32,813 nt of DNA from Nitrososphaeraceae archaeon (GCA_025924135.1 JAICEO010000005.1:1-32813); one strand, 5' to 3'. Positions 10,986-21,405 are shown, numbered from the stretch's first letter. Notes: generated by a model from the letters alone, not told the origin. Numbers and translations: made by a program.

Positions 10986-12716
10986 ATGCTATCTAGAAAA
11001 TATCATTTAACAATTTTCTTTATATCTCTATTGCTAATTTTACTTTTTAAATATTTATTTGATAATTATAATTATGAACTAAAATATTCATTCGCTCTTC
11101 AAGATGCGATATTATCCAACAAGACTGTAAACTACTTTATCAAACAAGGTGATTCTAATTTCCAAACAATTAGAGATTTTCATACCGCAATAAAATGGTA
11201 TGAGAAAGTACTGGCAATTGATAAAAATAATATAGAGGCACTTTCTAAGAAAGGAGAAACATTATCGAGATTGTATAACTATTCAGAAGCAATTGAATTA
11301 GTTGACAAAGCACTGGAACTAGAACCAAATAGTGTTATTGCTCTTTATGCAAAAGGCTATACATTATATAATCAAGGTAACTTTACAGAAGCCCAAAAGT
11401 ACTATGACGAAGTACTTGCAATGAATCCCAAGGATGCTGTAACGTTAACTAACAAAGGCCAGATATTCTCTGACCAAGGTAACGATTTAGAAGCCCTAAA
11501 GTACTATGACAAGGCTTTAGCAATAAATCCAAAATACATGTATGCTTTAATTAACAAAGGCCAGATATTCTCTGACCAAGGTAACTATTCAGAAGCCCTA
11601 AAGTATTATGACAAGGCCCTAGCAATAAATCCTAAATATGTTATTGCACTAAGGGACAAAGGCCAGATATTCTCTGACCAAGGTAACGATTCGGAAGCCA
11701 TAAAGTACTTTGATAAGGCCTTAGCAGTTAATCCTAATTATACCGATGCTCTAGATGCCAAAGGCTTTCTACTATCTACCCAAGGTCACTATTCGGAAGC
11801 TATAAAATACTATGACAACGCCTTAGCAGTTAATCCTAATTATCTGTATGCTTTAAATGACAAAGGCGATGCACTATATACTCTAGGTAACTATTCGGAA
11901 GCCATAAAGTACTTTGATAAGGCCTTAGCAATAAATCCAAACGATGTTGATGCTCTAAGTGACAAAGGCTATATACTCTCTGACCAAGGTAACTATTCGG
12001 AAGCCATAAAGTACTTTGATAAGGCCTTAGCAATAAATCCAAACGATGTTGATGCTCTAAGCTGGAAGGGCGGAATGTTACTTGCGCTAGGTAATTATTC
12101 AGAGGCTGCAGAGTACTTTGATAAGGCCTTAGCAATAAATCCAAATGATTTTTATACTTTGAATAATATAGCATCCGAATTAGGACGGTACTCTAACAAC
12201 TATTCTAAAGCATTAGAATTAGTAGAAAAATCATTATCAATTAATCCCAACTATATCAATGCGATGGACACAAAAGCATTAATACTGATGCAATTAGGTA
12301 AATATCCTGAAGCTCTACAATTGTATGATAAGGTTTTAGAAAAGGAACCAAACTTTATCTCTTCAATAAACAAAAAAGGAGTAGCACTAGCCAATCTAGG
12401 ACATTATCAACAAGCACTCCTGTGGTATGATAACGCGTTGAAACATTTTCCCGAAGACTTGGATATGATAGCAAACAAGGGTAGAATATTAGGAATAGAA
12501 CTAGGCAAATATACCCCTGCATTAGATCTGATAAATTCATATTTAAAGAAAAATTCAAATCATAAAGAACTTTTGTGTAATAAAGAAGAAATTTTGGAAG
12601 AGATGGGAGACAAAGTTAATGCTCTTTCTATCAAGAAAAAACTAATTGAACTTTATTCTGAAAATTACGAATGCGGACATTTCAAAAAGTCAAGTTTTGG
12701 TAATTTTTCTAAGTAA
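10986..12716 (+). CDS. TPR-repeat protein with N-terminal TM/signal anchor
   Basis: 576-aa ORF with tandem 34-aa TPR units such as 'DKGYILSDQGNYSEAIKYFDKALAINPNDVDAL'; hydrophobic N-terminus. Confidence 0.95.
   Translation: MLSRKYHLTIFFISLLLILLFKYLFDNYNYELKYSFALQDAILSNKTVNYFIKQGDSNFQTIRDFHTAIKWYEKVLAIDKNNIEALSKKGETLSRLYNYSEAIELVDKALELEPNSVIALYAKGYTLYNQGNFTEAQKYYDEVLAMNPKDAVTLTNKGQIFSDQGNDLEALKYYDKALAINPKYMYALINKGQIFSDQGNYSEALKYYDKALAINPKYVIALRDKGQIFSDQGNDSEAIKYFDKALAVNPNYTDALDAKGFLLSTQGHYSEAIKYYDNALAVNPNYLYALNDKGDALYTLGNYSEAIKYFDKALAINPNDVDALSDKGYILSDQGNYSEAIKYFDKALAINPNDVDALSWKGGMLLALGNYSEAAEYFDKALAINPNDFYTLNNIASELGRYSNNYSKALELVEKSLSINPNYINAMDTKALILMQLGKYPEALQLYDKVLEKEPNFISSINKKGVALANLGHYQQALLWYDNALKHFPEDLDMIANKGRILGIELGKYTPALDLINSYLKKNSNHKELLCNKEEILEEMGDKVNALSIKKKLIELYSENYECGHFKKSSFGNFSK
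11451..12160 (+). repeat. 102-bp tandem repeats (TPR-coding) with near-identical DNA units
   Basis: 11886-11959 is identical to 11988-12061 (74 nt, offset 102); 'aacaaaggccagatattctctgaccaaggtaac'-type blocks recur at about 11451, 11553 and 11655. Confidence 0.93.
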
Positions 12717-13017
12717 CCTTTTTTTTTATTTTCATTTACATCCTTAAAATTCCTCATAAATCTACACTCTTTTTATCATGAATGTCTTTAGATTAATAAA
12801 AAAAGTCAAGCTAAACGATATGACTGTTAAGAATCAATGAAATTAATTAAATATATGTTTTTTTATCCCTTAAATTATATAAAGCAAAAATGACTATTTA
12901 AAAGGAATTGAATTAAAAATTTTATTTACAGTTAATGAATATGATGGAGTAGAAAGATAAAATAATAAATAATAAAATTAAGAACTGAGTCGGCAATCTC
13001 TATGAATAAAAATATAG

Positions 13018-14928
13018 TTATGATAACTCTTTTACTAAGAACTCTGCAGAGGCCTTGAGGGCTTTCAATGAATTACTATATTTTGTAAAGCCATGTCCTT
13101 CATCTTCAAAAACCATATATTCAACACTAATACCATTTTCTTTTAATTTTCCAACAATCTGATCAGACTCTTCCTTTGCTACTCGTGGATCATTAGCACC
13201 TTGTATTACAAGCAGCTTAATGTTTGGATTGACATTGCTAATATACGTTATTGGAGACCTTTCTTTAAGGAAATCTACTTCAGTTTCACTATTACCTACT
13301 AGTTCTGCCATAAAACGCTTCCAATGTTCCGGAACAGATTTGGCAAATGTTATAAGGTTACTGGGACCTACTATATCTACAGCTACCTTCCAATTATATT
13401 GAGGTAATCTAGTTATACAATTTAATGTAGCAAATCCTCCAAAACTACCACCAAATACTCCAATTCTATTAGGATCAATCCAATCTTGTGTTAAAAGCCA
13501 TTTTATCGCATATTCTAAATCTTTCAATTCGTTTCCGCCCCAATCATGGTAAATTTTTTTCTCAAAACTTTTGCCATAGCCGGTACTTCCTCTAAAATTT
13601 GGTGCTAGAATTACAAGGCCATTATGAGAAAGAAATTGATAAAGTCCAGAGTAATCATAATAAGGTCTTTCTTGAGCAGTAGGACCGCCATGAATGGATA
13701 ATATGGCCCCCAATTTTGATGTGGGAGAATTATTTGTCCTTTTATTTTTCTTATTATTATTTTCTAGCATATATAAAAATGCAGAAATCTCGAGTCCATC
13801 TAGACTCTTGTATTTTATTAATTTCGGTTCTATCAATACATCAGCAACAATATTACCTAACAGAGAATGTGTAATTGGATTAGTAGATTTAGCTTTTTCA
13901 TAATTATCAATACCTATTACATAAATATTTGTTGGTGAAGTTGGAGTATCGATCATTAGGCCAATTTTCTTTCCATCATTTGATAGTTTTAGATCTTCTA
14001 TAACCCCTTTCCTTGAAAAATCAGTAACTTCTCTAACATCTCCATTCTGTATGTTTTTGATAAATAAATTACTATATCCATCGACATTTTCTGTCCACAA
14101 TAAATTTTTCCCGTCAGGACTGATATCAACTAATTCTATATCTCGCTGAGGGGTATGTATCCATTCAAACTTTGATCTATCTATATCATAAAAAGCTAAA
14201 CCAGCAAATTCTCTGTTTAAGTCTGATATAATGTAAAAACCTTTTCCATCAGGAAGCCATGGCCCCGTAATAAATCTGCTTTTACCGACATCACCTAATG
14301 CAATTTTTTCCATTTTCCTGCTTTCTATATCTAGAATCCATATAATATAATCAGTAAGCGTAACAAGTTGAGTACAATTTAACATTCTATTATCTGGCGA
14401 CCAGTAACCTGGAGTATACCAGCCTTCTCTTTCAGTAATACAGAATTTGTCTTCAGATGTACTCTCCATATTTCTTACATATACTAACATATCAGCAGGA
14501 TTAGATTCGTTTGATCCATAAACGATATATTTGCCATTGGGACTAAAACATTCCGAACCCCATTCATGTCTCACATTAGATTTGTTAGTTAGAGATTGAG
14601 GCCAAGAATCGAAAATGTCATCTATGATATATATTTGAAAGTTCTCTGTTCCATAATGATCTGCAAAAAAGATGGCACCGTTATCAACAGGAGAAGAAAA
14701 CACATTTCTTAGTGAATAATCAATAAAATTAGTTAATTGATATGAGGCATAAGGCTCACCTTCAGGGCTTAGATACGACCTCTGACGCCACAAGTTAAAT
14801 TGCCCATTTATATCTGAAATATACAAAATCCAAGAGGGATCTTTATTGAAGAAATCAAAGCTGGTGTATCTCCTAATTGAAGCAAATCGTTCAAATGGAT
14901 AAGTCTGGTTTGATTTTTTCACTTTCAT
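13018..14928 (-). CDS. S9 family peptidase (prolyl oligopeptidase/acylaminoacyl peptidase type) with N-terminal beta-propeller
   Basis: Nucleophile 'GVFGGSFGGFATL', Asp region 'VIQGANDPRV', His region 'EDEGHGF'; N-terminal propeller-like repeats 'SPDGKNLLWT', 'SNDGKKIGL', 'LPDGKGFYIISD'. Confidence 0.95.
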   Translation of the reverse strand: MKVKKSNQTYPFERFASIRRYTSFDFFNKDPSWILYISDINGQFNLWRQRSYLSPEGEPYASYQLTNFIDYSLRNVFSSPVDNGAIFFADHYGTENFQIYIIDDIFDSWPQSLTNKSNVRHEWGSECFSPNGKYIVYGSNESNPADMLVYVRNMESTSEDKFCITEREGWYTPGYWSPDNRMLNCTQLVTLTDYIIWILDIESRKMEKIALGDVGKSRFITGPWLPDGKGFYIISDLNREFAGLAFYDIDRSKFEWIHTPQRDIELVDISPDGKNLLWTENVDGYSNLFIKNIQNGDVREVTDFSRKGVIEDLKLSNDGKKIGLMIDTPTSPTNIYVIGIDNYEKAKSTNPITHSLLGNIVADVLIEPKLIKYKSLDGLEISAFLYMLENNNKKNKRTNNSPTSKLGAILSIHGGPTAQERPYYDYSGLYQFLSHNGLVILAPNFRGSTGYGKSFEKKIYHDWGGNELKDLEYAIKWLLTQDWIDPNRIGVFGGSFGGFATLNCITRLPQYNWKVAVDIVGPSNLITFAKSVPEHWKRFMAELVGNSETEVDFLKERSPITYISNVNPNIKLLVIQGANDPRVAKEESDQIVGKLKENGISVEYMVFEDEGHGFTKYSNSLKALKASAEFLVKELS

Positions 14929-15075
14929 AATTTACTTTAATTAAACACATGTAAGTAAAAGATTTTATGTAAATATTTTAAAAGAATTTTTAATATGTAA
15001 TAATTTTAGATAATAGAATTTTTTCTATAAAAATCATAGAAAAAATTAATATCTTATCATTATCTATATTGTTTA

Positions 15076-15177
15076 TTGAGGTTTGACCAAAAAATTTCTT
15101 TTATTATTACATCCGTTTCATTAGGTTTTGCGGTATTTTTATTGGCAAAAGTAGTTCATTATGTTCTATCAAAATGA
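15076..15177 (+). CDS. Possible TTG-initiated small membrane peptide (33 aa)
   Basis: TTG start then RFDQKISFIITSVSLGFAVFLLAKVVHYVLSK*; one hydrophobic helix with basic ends. Absent from the ORF track. Confidence 0.3.
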   Translation: MRFDQKISFIITSVSLGFAVFLLAKVVHYVLSK

Positions 15178-15515
15178 AATGTCTAACAGTCCGTCATCAA
15201 ATAAGCATGATCATGATTCTATAGACAATTCGACCTGAGAGTAGCTTTTACTTTAACACAACTTAATTTAATTAGATGTCTTATCTAACAGATACATAAA
15301 TATCAAGAGAGCTCTCTGAAACGGTAAATTTTTAAATATTAATTTATTTACTATAACATTTGACTCATTTTAGAACTGCTATAGATATTACTTCATTGTG
15401 AGTCCATTTCTTAAAATTACATATCCATAATTGCAATTAATGTACATTTATTATTTAATAGCAAGATATTAAACTAAGAAGTAACAGGGAATAGCATCAA
15501 CACATTATGATGAAG

Positions 15516-15887
15516 TTATACGTTGTTCATATTTCGTACAAATGTTAAAAAATCCTTAATCCATTTTAAATAAGCTTCAAATCCTTTTTCTGTAATAAGA
15601 TAAAATTTTGTATTTGGTGTCTCGATTGATTAAATATATCCATTTTTTTCTAATTTAATTAATATATGGGAAATCCTATCAAAACGTTGCTGTTTAATTT
15701 CACTAATTTTTGTCATTATGTGATATTTGCTTATTGCTACTTTTCTTGAATATAGACAAAAATACTCTAGAATCGATAATATATTATATTCATTAGAAAA
15801 TCTCTTCGTTTTTCCAAAATTATAGTAATTATCTTGTCTAGTTAAGAATTTGTTTTTTTGGCCCTTTTCAGTAATTTGTAAAATCAT
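15516..15887 (-). pseudogene. Winged-helix DNA-binding protein (HTH_45/ArnR1-like) interrupted by one in-frame TAA
   Basis: 85-aa ORF ...ISHILIKLEKNGYI then TAA (15628-15630), followed in the same frame by SIETPNTKFYLITEKGFEAYLKWIKDFLTFVRNMNNV*. 'LEKNGYI...F.ITEKG.EAYLKWI' is a continuous winged-helix-style wing and C-terminal helix. Confidence 0.7.
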
Positions 15888-16337
15888 CTCATTTTTTCTC
15901 TCCTATTTATCTAATCTATTTTTACTTTCATTTCTAAAACTTCATTATTGTTAGACCTGATTTTGGCTTTCCTGAAACATACTTTACTTTGTCTTACCTA
16001 TATTTGTATAAAACTTATACACTTTGTCTATAGAACCATTTAAATTTATTACATATCGAAATTTTATCATAGCATCAATAAAACGAATAGATTTAGATAA
16101 TATATTTTCATAGATTTATCTCAATAAAGATTAGAAAAAAAAGTAGTTCGGGAGTTAAATGAACGTTCAAATACTACCAATATAATAAAGTCATGATGAT
16201 AATAAATTGAAGCCATTACCTTTCTTGTTTATTAATCTACAAGGTTACGAAAATCTGATCAAATCATTTTCTATAGCAAAAAATTTATAGTAATTGTATA
16301 AAATTATGGTATTACTTTAGATAATAAAAAACGAATA

Positions 16338-16682
16338 TTGGTAGTAGATGATGAATTAGATATATGTTTAGTGTTAAAAATAGTTTTAGAAAAAACTGGA
16401 TTTCTAGTAGATTACTATTATAATCCCATACTCGCCCTTGATGAATTCAAATCTAGCTTTTATGATTTAATAATACTAGATATACAAATGCCAGATATTA
16501 CTGGACTTCAATTATATAGAGAGATAAAAAAAAGAGACATAAATGCAAAAATATGTTTTCTGACGGCAAGTGAATCCATATTTGATACTGCAGGCAAATT
16601 TTCTCCTGTCTATACCTTTATTAAAAAACCTATAGGAAATGAAGAATTGATTAGGGTAGTAAATAATTTATTAAATAAATAA
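16338..16682 (+). CDS. Stand-alone response regulator receiver domain protein (true start probably upstream)
   Basis: 'RILVVDDELDI', 'DLIILDIQMPDITGLQLY', 'ICFLTAS', 'FIKKPIG'. The frame is open from 16302 and beta-strand 1 (KKRILVVDDE) begins before the listed TTG; no in-frame ATG. Confidence 0.88.
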   Translation: MVVDDELDICLVLKIVLEKTGFLVDYYYNPILALDEFKSSFYDLIILDIQMPDITGLQLYREIKKRDINAKICFLTASESIFDTAGKFSPVYTFIKKPIGNEELIRVVNNLLNK

Positions 16683-16845
16683 TACAGGCAATTATAAAAT
16701 TCGTTGAAAATGCGATTGGGAATAGGAATTGTTAACTTAATAATCTATATAGATAATACCCATTATTGGTTAATATTCTGATTTTTCAATAATTTTCATC
16801 TTATACTTGATTGTTCTATATATATTTTAATTTCTATATTTAACA

Positions 16846-18408
16846 GTGGTAAAGTATCATTCTAGCACATTTATTCGTTCTAGGTTAGGTTCTAAAATAA
16901 TAATATTTGCTTTTATTCTTATAATTCTTGTTATTACTAGTTTTATTATATTTTCTTACTATCAATCACAAATGACATATTTGGGAAATTCAATTAATAT
17001 TGCAGGAAAGAATAGGTTTCTTACTTCTAATTTGTTGTATCAGGTCTCAGAATATTTATTTGAAGATAACACTCAAAGTAGTTCTAAAATCGACTCTGCA
17101 ATAAATAAATTTGAATCAAACGTCTTGGCATTAAAACAAGGTGGAAACATTGCAGGAATAGATTTAAAACCATTACCAACTGAATTTTTCGATGATTGGA
17201 ATAAGATTTATCATAAATGGATTTCACTTAAAACAATCATAACAAATAATATAACCAAATCAAGTGATGAAAATATAGGTTCAATAGACGAATTAACACA
17301 AAGAATATTTGAAACAGAAGCACTATCTTTAGTAAATTCATCCAATATATTGGTTACAAAACTGGGTGAATATGTACAAAGTAATTCAGAGAACCTATTG
17401 TTTACTCAAAGAGTCTTTATTATTTTAGACATTGTAGTTATTGCTGCTTTTGTACTTTACCTTACCAGGAAGATATTAAAACCACTTCTTTCTTTAACTT
17501 CTACAATATATGAAGTAAATAGAGGCACACTTAATGTAATTGCCCAAAACAAAGGTAGGAATGAGGAGGATGAACTTTCAGTTCTAAGTAATTCTTTCAA
17601 TTATATGGTGAACTTTATTAAAAATATCAAGAAAGAAGATAAATTAATCAAGGAACTTGAAAAGACAAATGAAGAACTAAAATATAAAGACCAATTAAAG
17701 AATGAATTCATAAATGTTGCAGCACATGAAATGAAAACACCGATTCAACCAATAATTGCCCTTGCGGAAGTAATTCAAAAAGAAGGAATAGACAATATAA
17801 AAAAAAATAAGGAATTTCTAGATATTATTTTTCGAAATTCAAGACGACTTATGCAACTTTCTGAAGATGTGCTAGATGTTGCAAGAATTGAAAGTGGTTC
17901 TTTCTCTTTAAATAAAGAAAAATTCAATCTCAATGAATTGATTACAGAAATTCTAAAAGATTATAGACAAAAAATACAAAATAAAAAGAATATAGAATTC
18001 TTGTATCAACCAGATGATAATAACAAAGAAATAACTATCGAGGCTGATAGGAATAGGCTTAGTCAAGTAATTCATAACTTGTTAAACAATGCTATCAAGT
18101 TTACTGAGGAAGGTAGTATTACCGTTATTGTTGAAAGAAGAAAAAAAGATATTACCAACAACAAATTTGATAATGAAGAAATTCTTGTTAGTGTTAGAGA
18201 TACAGGAAGAGGTATACATCCAAAAATATTACCTAAATTATTTACAAAATTTGCAACAAAATCTCCTATACCTGGAACAGGTTTAGGATTATTTATTTCC
18301 AGGAGCATAATTGAAATGCATGATGGAAAGATATGGGCTATCAATAATAATGAAATAGATAGAGAAAAATGTGTAGGCTCAACATTTACATTCAGCTTAC
18401 CAATATAA
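16846..18408 (+). CDS. Membrane sensor histidine kinase (PilJ-type N-terminal sensor, HAMP-like linker, HisKA, HATPase_c)
   Basis: GTG start; TM1 and TM2 flank an extracytoplasmic segment with 'INIAGKNRFLTSNLL' (PilJ-like); H-box 'NVAAHEMKTPIQPIIA', 'QVIHNLLNNAIKFTEEG', 'VRDTGRGIHPKILPKLFTKF', 'GTGLGLFISRSIIEMHDGKIWA'. Confidence 0.94.
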   Translation: MVKYHSSTFIRSRLGSKIIIFAFILIILVITSFIIFSYYQSQMTYLGNSINIAGKNRFLTSNLLYQVSEYLFEDNTQSSSKIDSAINKFESNVLALKQGGNIAGIDLKPLPTEFFDDWNKIYHKWISLKTIITNNITKSSDENIGSIDELTQRIFETEALSLVNSSNILVTKLGEYVQSNSENLLFTQRVFIILDIVVIAAFVLYLTRKILKPLLSLTSTIYEVNRGTLNVIAQNKGRNEEDELSVLSNSFNYMVNFIKNIKKEDKLIKELEKTNEELKYKDQLKNEFINVAAHEMKTPIQPIIALAEVIQKEGIDNIKKNKEFLDIIFRNSRRLMQLSEDVLDVARIESGSFSLNKEKFNLNELITEILKDYRQKIQNKKNIEFLYQPDDNNKEITIEADRNRLSQVIHNLLNNAIKFTEEGSITVIVERRKKDITNNKFDNEEILVSVRDTGRGIHPKILPKLFTKFATKSPIPGTGLGLFISRSIIEMHDGKIWAINNNEIDREKCVGSTFTFSLPI

Positions 18409-18789
18409 CGATAGCAACAGAAGTTTTTATATTTTAATTGATTTGAAAAAACCTATAATATAAATTGCGATAAAAAATATTACTGGAATTGTATGGAAAT
18501 TTCTCTATCATTCCACTGAACCTGAGATTAGGTTATTAATAATAGTAACAAAATAATCAATGTTATACAACAAATCAACCTTATTCAATTTTCAAATTAA
18601 TTTTATCCTTTTATTAATAAAAATTTAGCAACAGGAAATGCTCTGATAATAAACTCTCAAATTTAAAAAATGTTTCCTTTACACTAGAAATATATGGCAT
18701 CAACACGTTACATGATAACAAGGCTGATATTGTAGAGAAATTGTACTGTAAAAGGCTGACTCAGTTTAATAGATTTTGCGTTCTATGTT

Positions 18790-19842
18790 CTAAATCATTT
18801 GATGTAAATCAACCTTGTTAATTATATCCTTATATCTATCTCTTACTACTGCTGCAGATATACCTGCAGAATTTGCTATTTCTATTTGAGTTTTATCATC
18901 CTCTTCGAAAGTTTTACATACCGCGTATATTGTTGAGGCAGCAATTGACAAGGGATTCTTACCAACATGGATTTCTTCTTTCATTACTTCTTTCATTATT
19001 TTTATAGCTTTATGTTTAATTTTTTCCTCTAACTTAAGATTATTCGCTATTTTTACAATACATTTTATTGGATCTATAACGGGAATTGGTTTTAAACTAA
19101 GTTCAAAAATAAGAAGTCTAGAGTATTTTGAAATACTTTTAACTTTTACATTAGTTATATCTGATATTTCTTTCAATGTCTTGGGAGTTTCAAGTTCTTT
19201 ACATGCTAAGTAAATTGAGGCAGATAGGATTCCCTCTGTTATTCTTCCTTGTATTAATCCTGCCGATGAGGCTTTTTTATATAAATAAAATGATTTCTCT
19301 ACTATAGCATTCGATAATCCCAGTTTGTGTTTTATACTATTTAATTGTGTAAAAGCATTTTTTAAGTTTCTATCCTTTGGATTGATATACCTGGTTCTCT
19401 GTTCCCAAATTCTTAATTTATCTATTTTATTTTCCATATCTATACTGATTTTTTTTCCAGTAGCATCTATATTTGATCTTCCAATAGTTGTAGAAGATTC
19501 AATATTGAACAAGATATTATTATTACTATTATTTTGATTATATAGTAAATCGGTATTTGTTGATTTTGTATTGACATGACTAATTACAGTCATCTCTTCT
19601 TGAACTCTGGGAGGTAAAGGTAGTTCTTTTTCTTCCGACAAGATGATACCACAGATATTACAAATAATTTCACCAGATTCAGGGTCTGATACAGTTTTAA
19701 AATCATTATTACAAATTGAGCACAATGGAATATTATCTATTGGAAGGTTACTTTGATGTTTCACAATATTATTATTATTATGTTGAAAAGATAATAAAAT
19801 CGTTTGATTTTTTCTGCTTAATTTATTAATAAAGATTAGCAA
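18790..19842 (-). CDS. tfb: Transcription initiation factor IIB (TFB)
   Basis: Zn ribbon 'CSICNNDFKTVSDPESGEIICNICGIILSEE' followed by two cyclin-fold repeats ('GRITEGILSASIYLACKELETPKTLKEISDITNVKVKSISKYSRLL', 'GKNPLSIAASTIYAVCKTFEEDDKTQIEIANSAGISAAVVRDRYKDI'). Confidence 0.95.
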   Translation of the reverse strand: MLIFINKLSRKNQTILLSFQHNNNNIVKHQSNLPIDNIPLCSICNNDFKTVSDPESGEIICNICGIILSEEKELPLPPRVQEEMTVISHVNTKSTNTDLLYNQNNSNNNILFNIESSTTIGRSNIDATGKKISIDMENKIDKLRIWEQRTRYINPKDRNLKNAFTQLNSIKHKLGLSNAIVEKSFYLYKKASSAGLIQGRITEGILSASIYLACKELETPKTLKEISDITNVKVKSISKYSRLLIFELSLKPIPVIDPIKCIVKIANNLKLEEKIKHKAIKIMKEVMKEEIHVGKNPLSIAASTIYAVCKTFEEDDKTQIEIANSAGISAAVVRDRYKDIINKVDLHQMI

Positions 19843-19937
19843 ATTAAATTAATTACAATCAGAATAATTAGAAATGATAAAAATGCTTAAGATATATTAT
19901 ATAAAATACCAATATTATATAGTGATTATTAGAGAAA

Positions 19938-20138
19938 ATGAGAAAGGGCCAAAAATTAATAAAAACAGTTTTTCATAAATTCTATTCTGGAAATAGAGAA
20001 GATGCATCACAATTATTTAATCCATTCAATCTCAAAAAGTTAGATGATGAAGTTATAAGATTAGTAATTGGTCATATTCATGATATGTCAGATGAAGAAT
20101 TTGATAAAATAATGACAACTAGCAACTCCCCCCAATAA
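19938..20138 (+). CDS. Small hypothetical protein
   Basis: 66-aa ORF 'MRKGQKLIKTVFHKFYSGNREDASQLFNPFNLKKLDDEVIRLVIGHIHDMSDEEFDKIM...', divergent from tfb. Confidence 0.55.
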   Translation: MRKGQKLIKTVFHKFYSGNREDASQLFNPFNLKKLDDEVIRLVIGHIHDMSDEEFDKIMTTSNSPQ

Positions 20139-20207
20139 TTTATTTAATTAGACTTGTAGTAATGGTATTCGAGAATAAAATTAAACCTATAAATAAAAAG
20201 TGGGATT

Positions 20208-20318
20208 TCAAGCATTTCCTACATGTTCTTGATTCATATGCTGATGAAGTTCATTTTCAGAGTCAAATGATTTACCACATTCTTGGCATTTATTGGCTTT
20301 AGTGGCTTCGGAGGACAT
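20208..20318 (-). CDS. C2H2 zinc-finger microprotein, 36 aa (not in ORF track)
   Basis: Manual translation from ATG (20316-20318): MSSEATKANKCQECGKSFDSENELHQHMNQEHVGNA*; classical C-x2-C-x12-H-x4-H finger with canonical 'CGKSF...L..H'. Confidence 0.8.
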   Translation of the reverse strand: MSSEATKANKCQECGKSFDSENELHQHMNQEHVGNA

Positions 20319-20643
20319 TAAGATAATAATAGATGACCATTCATTTATTAATTGCTAATTTTTTCACTTGATGGTTCTTTCAGGTTCTTGAGTTAACTAT
20401 CAAAATTTTAGAGATTTACTTTTACCAATATTAAAATAAATAGAACTTGGGATTATTTTAAAATAATTCATAAAATGTTGAACTCCTTCCTATATTATGA
20501 AGGAATTTAAAGTAATATCAAAACCTTTTGGTTCCTTTTATGAATAAAAAATCTTTAAAAATCCTTCTCCTCCTTTCTGTGGATTGTCTTTTTATATGTT
20601 AATTTACTTTTTATACTAATTTAGTTTCTTACATATCATTAAC

Positions 20644-21048
20644 ATGTTAGGAGATTTATTTTATCAAGCAAAAGGAAGAATTACATCTAAAAGAGTATTA
20701 GATTTGGAAGGACCTAAAATAGAAAGTTCGTATTTTTTAGAAGGAAAAATGAGGGGTAAAATTGAAGTTGTAGAGATAGGAACGTTTTCAACTATTCCTA
20801 CCTCAGATGATACTTTCTTTGTAGATGGGAAGGATATAGTAACTGTGAAAGGAGGAAATGAAATAGCCACTGTCAAAGCACAAGGAATTAGTAAATATAA
20901 AGATTCATCAAAAATAATATCTGGTTCTAATTTCTACCGATCTTCAAAAACAGGGAAATTATCATTTTTGAATAACTTAGTAGGCGTTTATGAAGCCACT
21001 GTAGACATTGATGGGAATATTCTCTATAAAGTATGGGAATGGAAGTAA
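20644..21048 (+). CDS. Hypothetical protein, predicted beta-rich
   Basis: 134-aa ORF 'MLGDLFYQAKGRITSKRVLDLEGPKIESSYFLEGKMRGKIEVVEIGTFSTIP...ATVDIDGNILYKVWEWK'; alternating hydrophobic pattern. Confidence 0.75.
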   Translation: MLGDLFYQAKGRITSKRVLDLEGPKIESSYFLEGKMRGKIEVVEIGTFSTIPTSDDTFFVDGKDIVTVKGGNEIATVKAQGISKYKDSSKIISGSNFYRSSKTGKLSFLNNLVGVYEATVDIDGNILYKVWEWK

Positions 21049-21405
21049 ACACTATCCTCCTCTTCCCAATATATCGAAATATATAAAAATAATTTGGAAA
21101 AATAGATAGTATCTGACTAGATATACACCTATAATGAGAAACAAGGTAGATCGGATAATTGACATCTTAAAATTTAATTAATGAGAGTATGACTACATCA
21201 CTCTTATTCTAACAAGTTTACATATTTATACGAAATATATATATGAATAATAAGGATTTGTTACTATTATTGCTGTTGTTGTTTCTTTAAACATTATTTG
21301 TAAAATGAAAGGTATCAAGACTTTTCTTCCCGCTATAGGAATAGATATCACTGAAACCAAAAGAAAACCCTTAGTGACAATGGAGTCTACAAAAGAGGAT
21401 GGATT

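Noticed and set aside
11836-12174. 112-aa - strand ORF with internal repeats
   Set aside because: Antisense reading of the TPR DNA repeats.
12355-12558. 67-aa - strand ORF
   Set aside because: Antisense to the TPR gene.
18072-18344. 90-aa - strand and 65-aa + strand ORFs inside the histidine kinase
   Set aside because: Alternative frames of a strongly supported kinase domain.
19325-19537. 70-aa + strand ORF
   Set aside because: Antisense to tfb.
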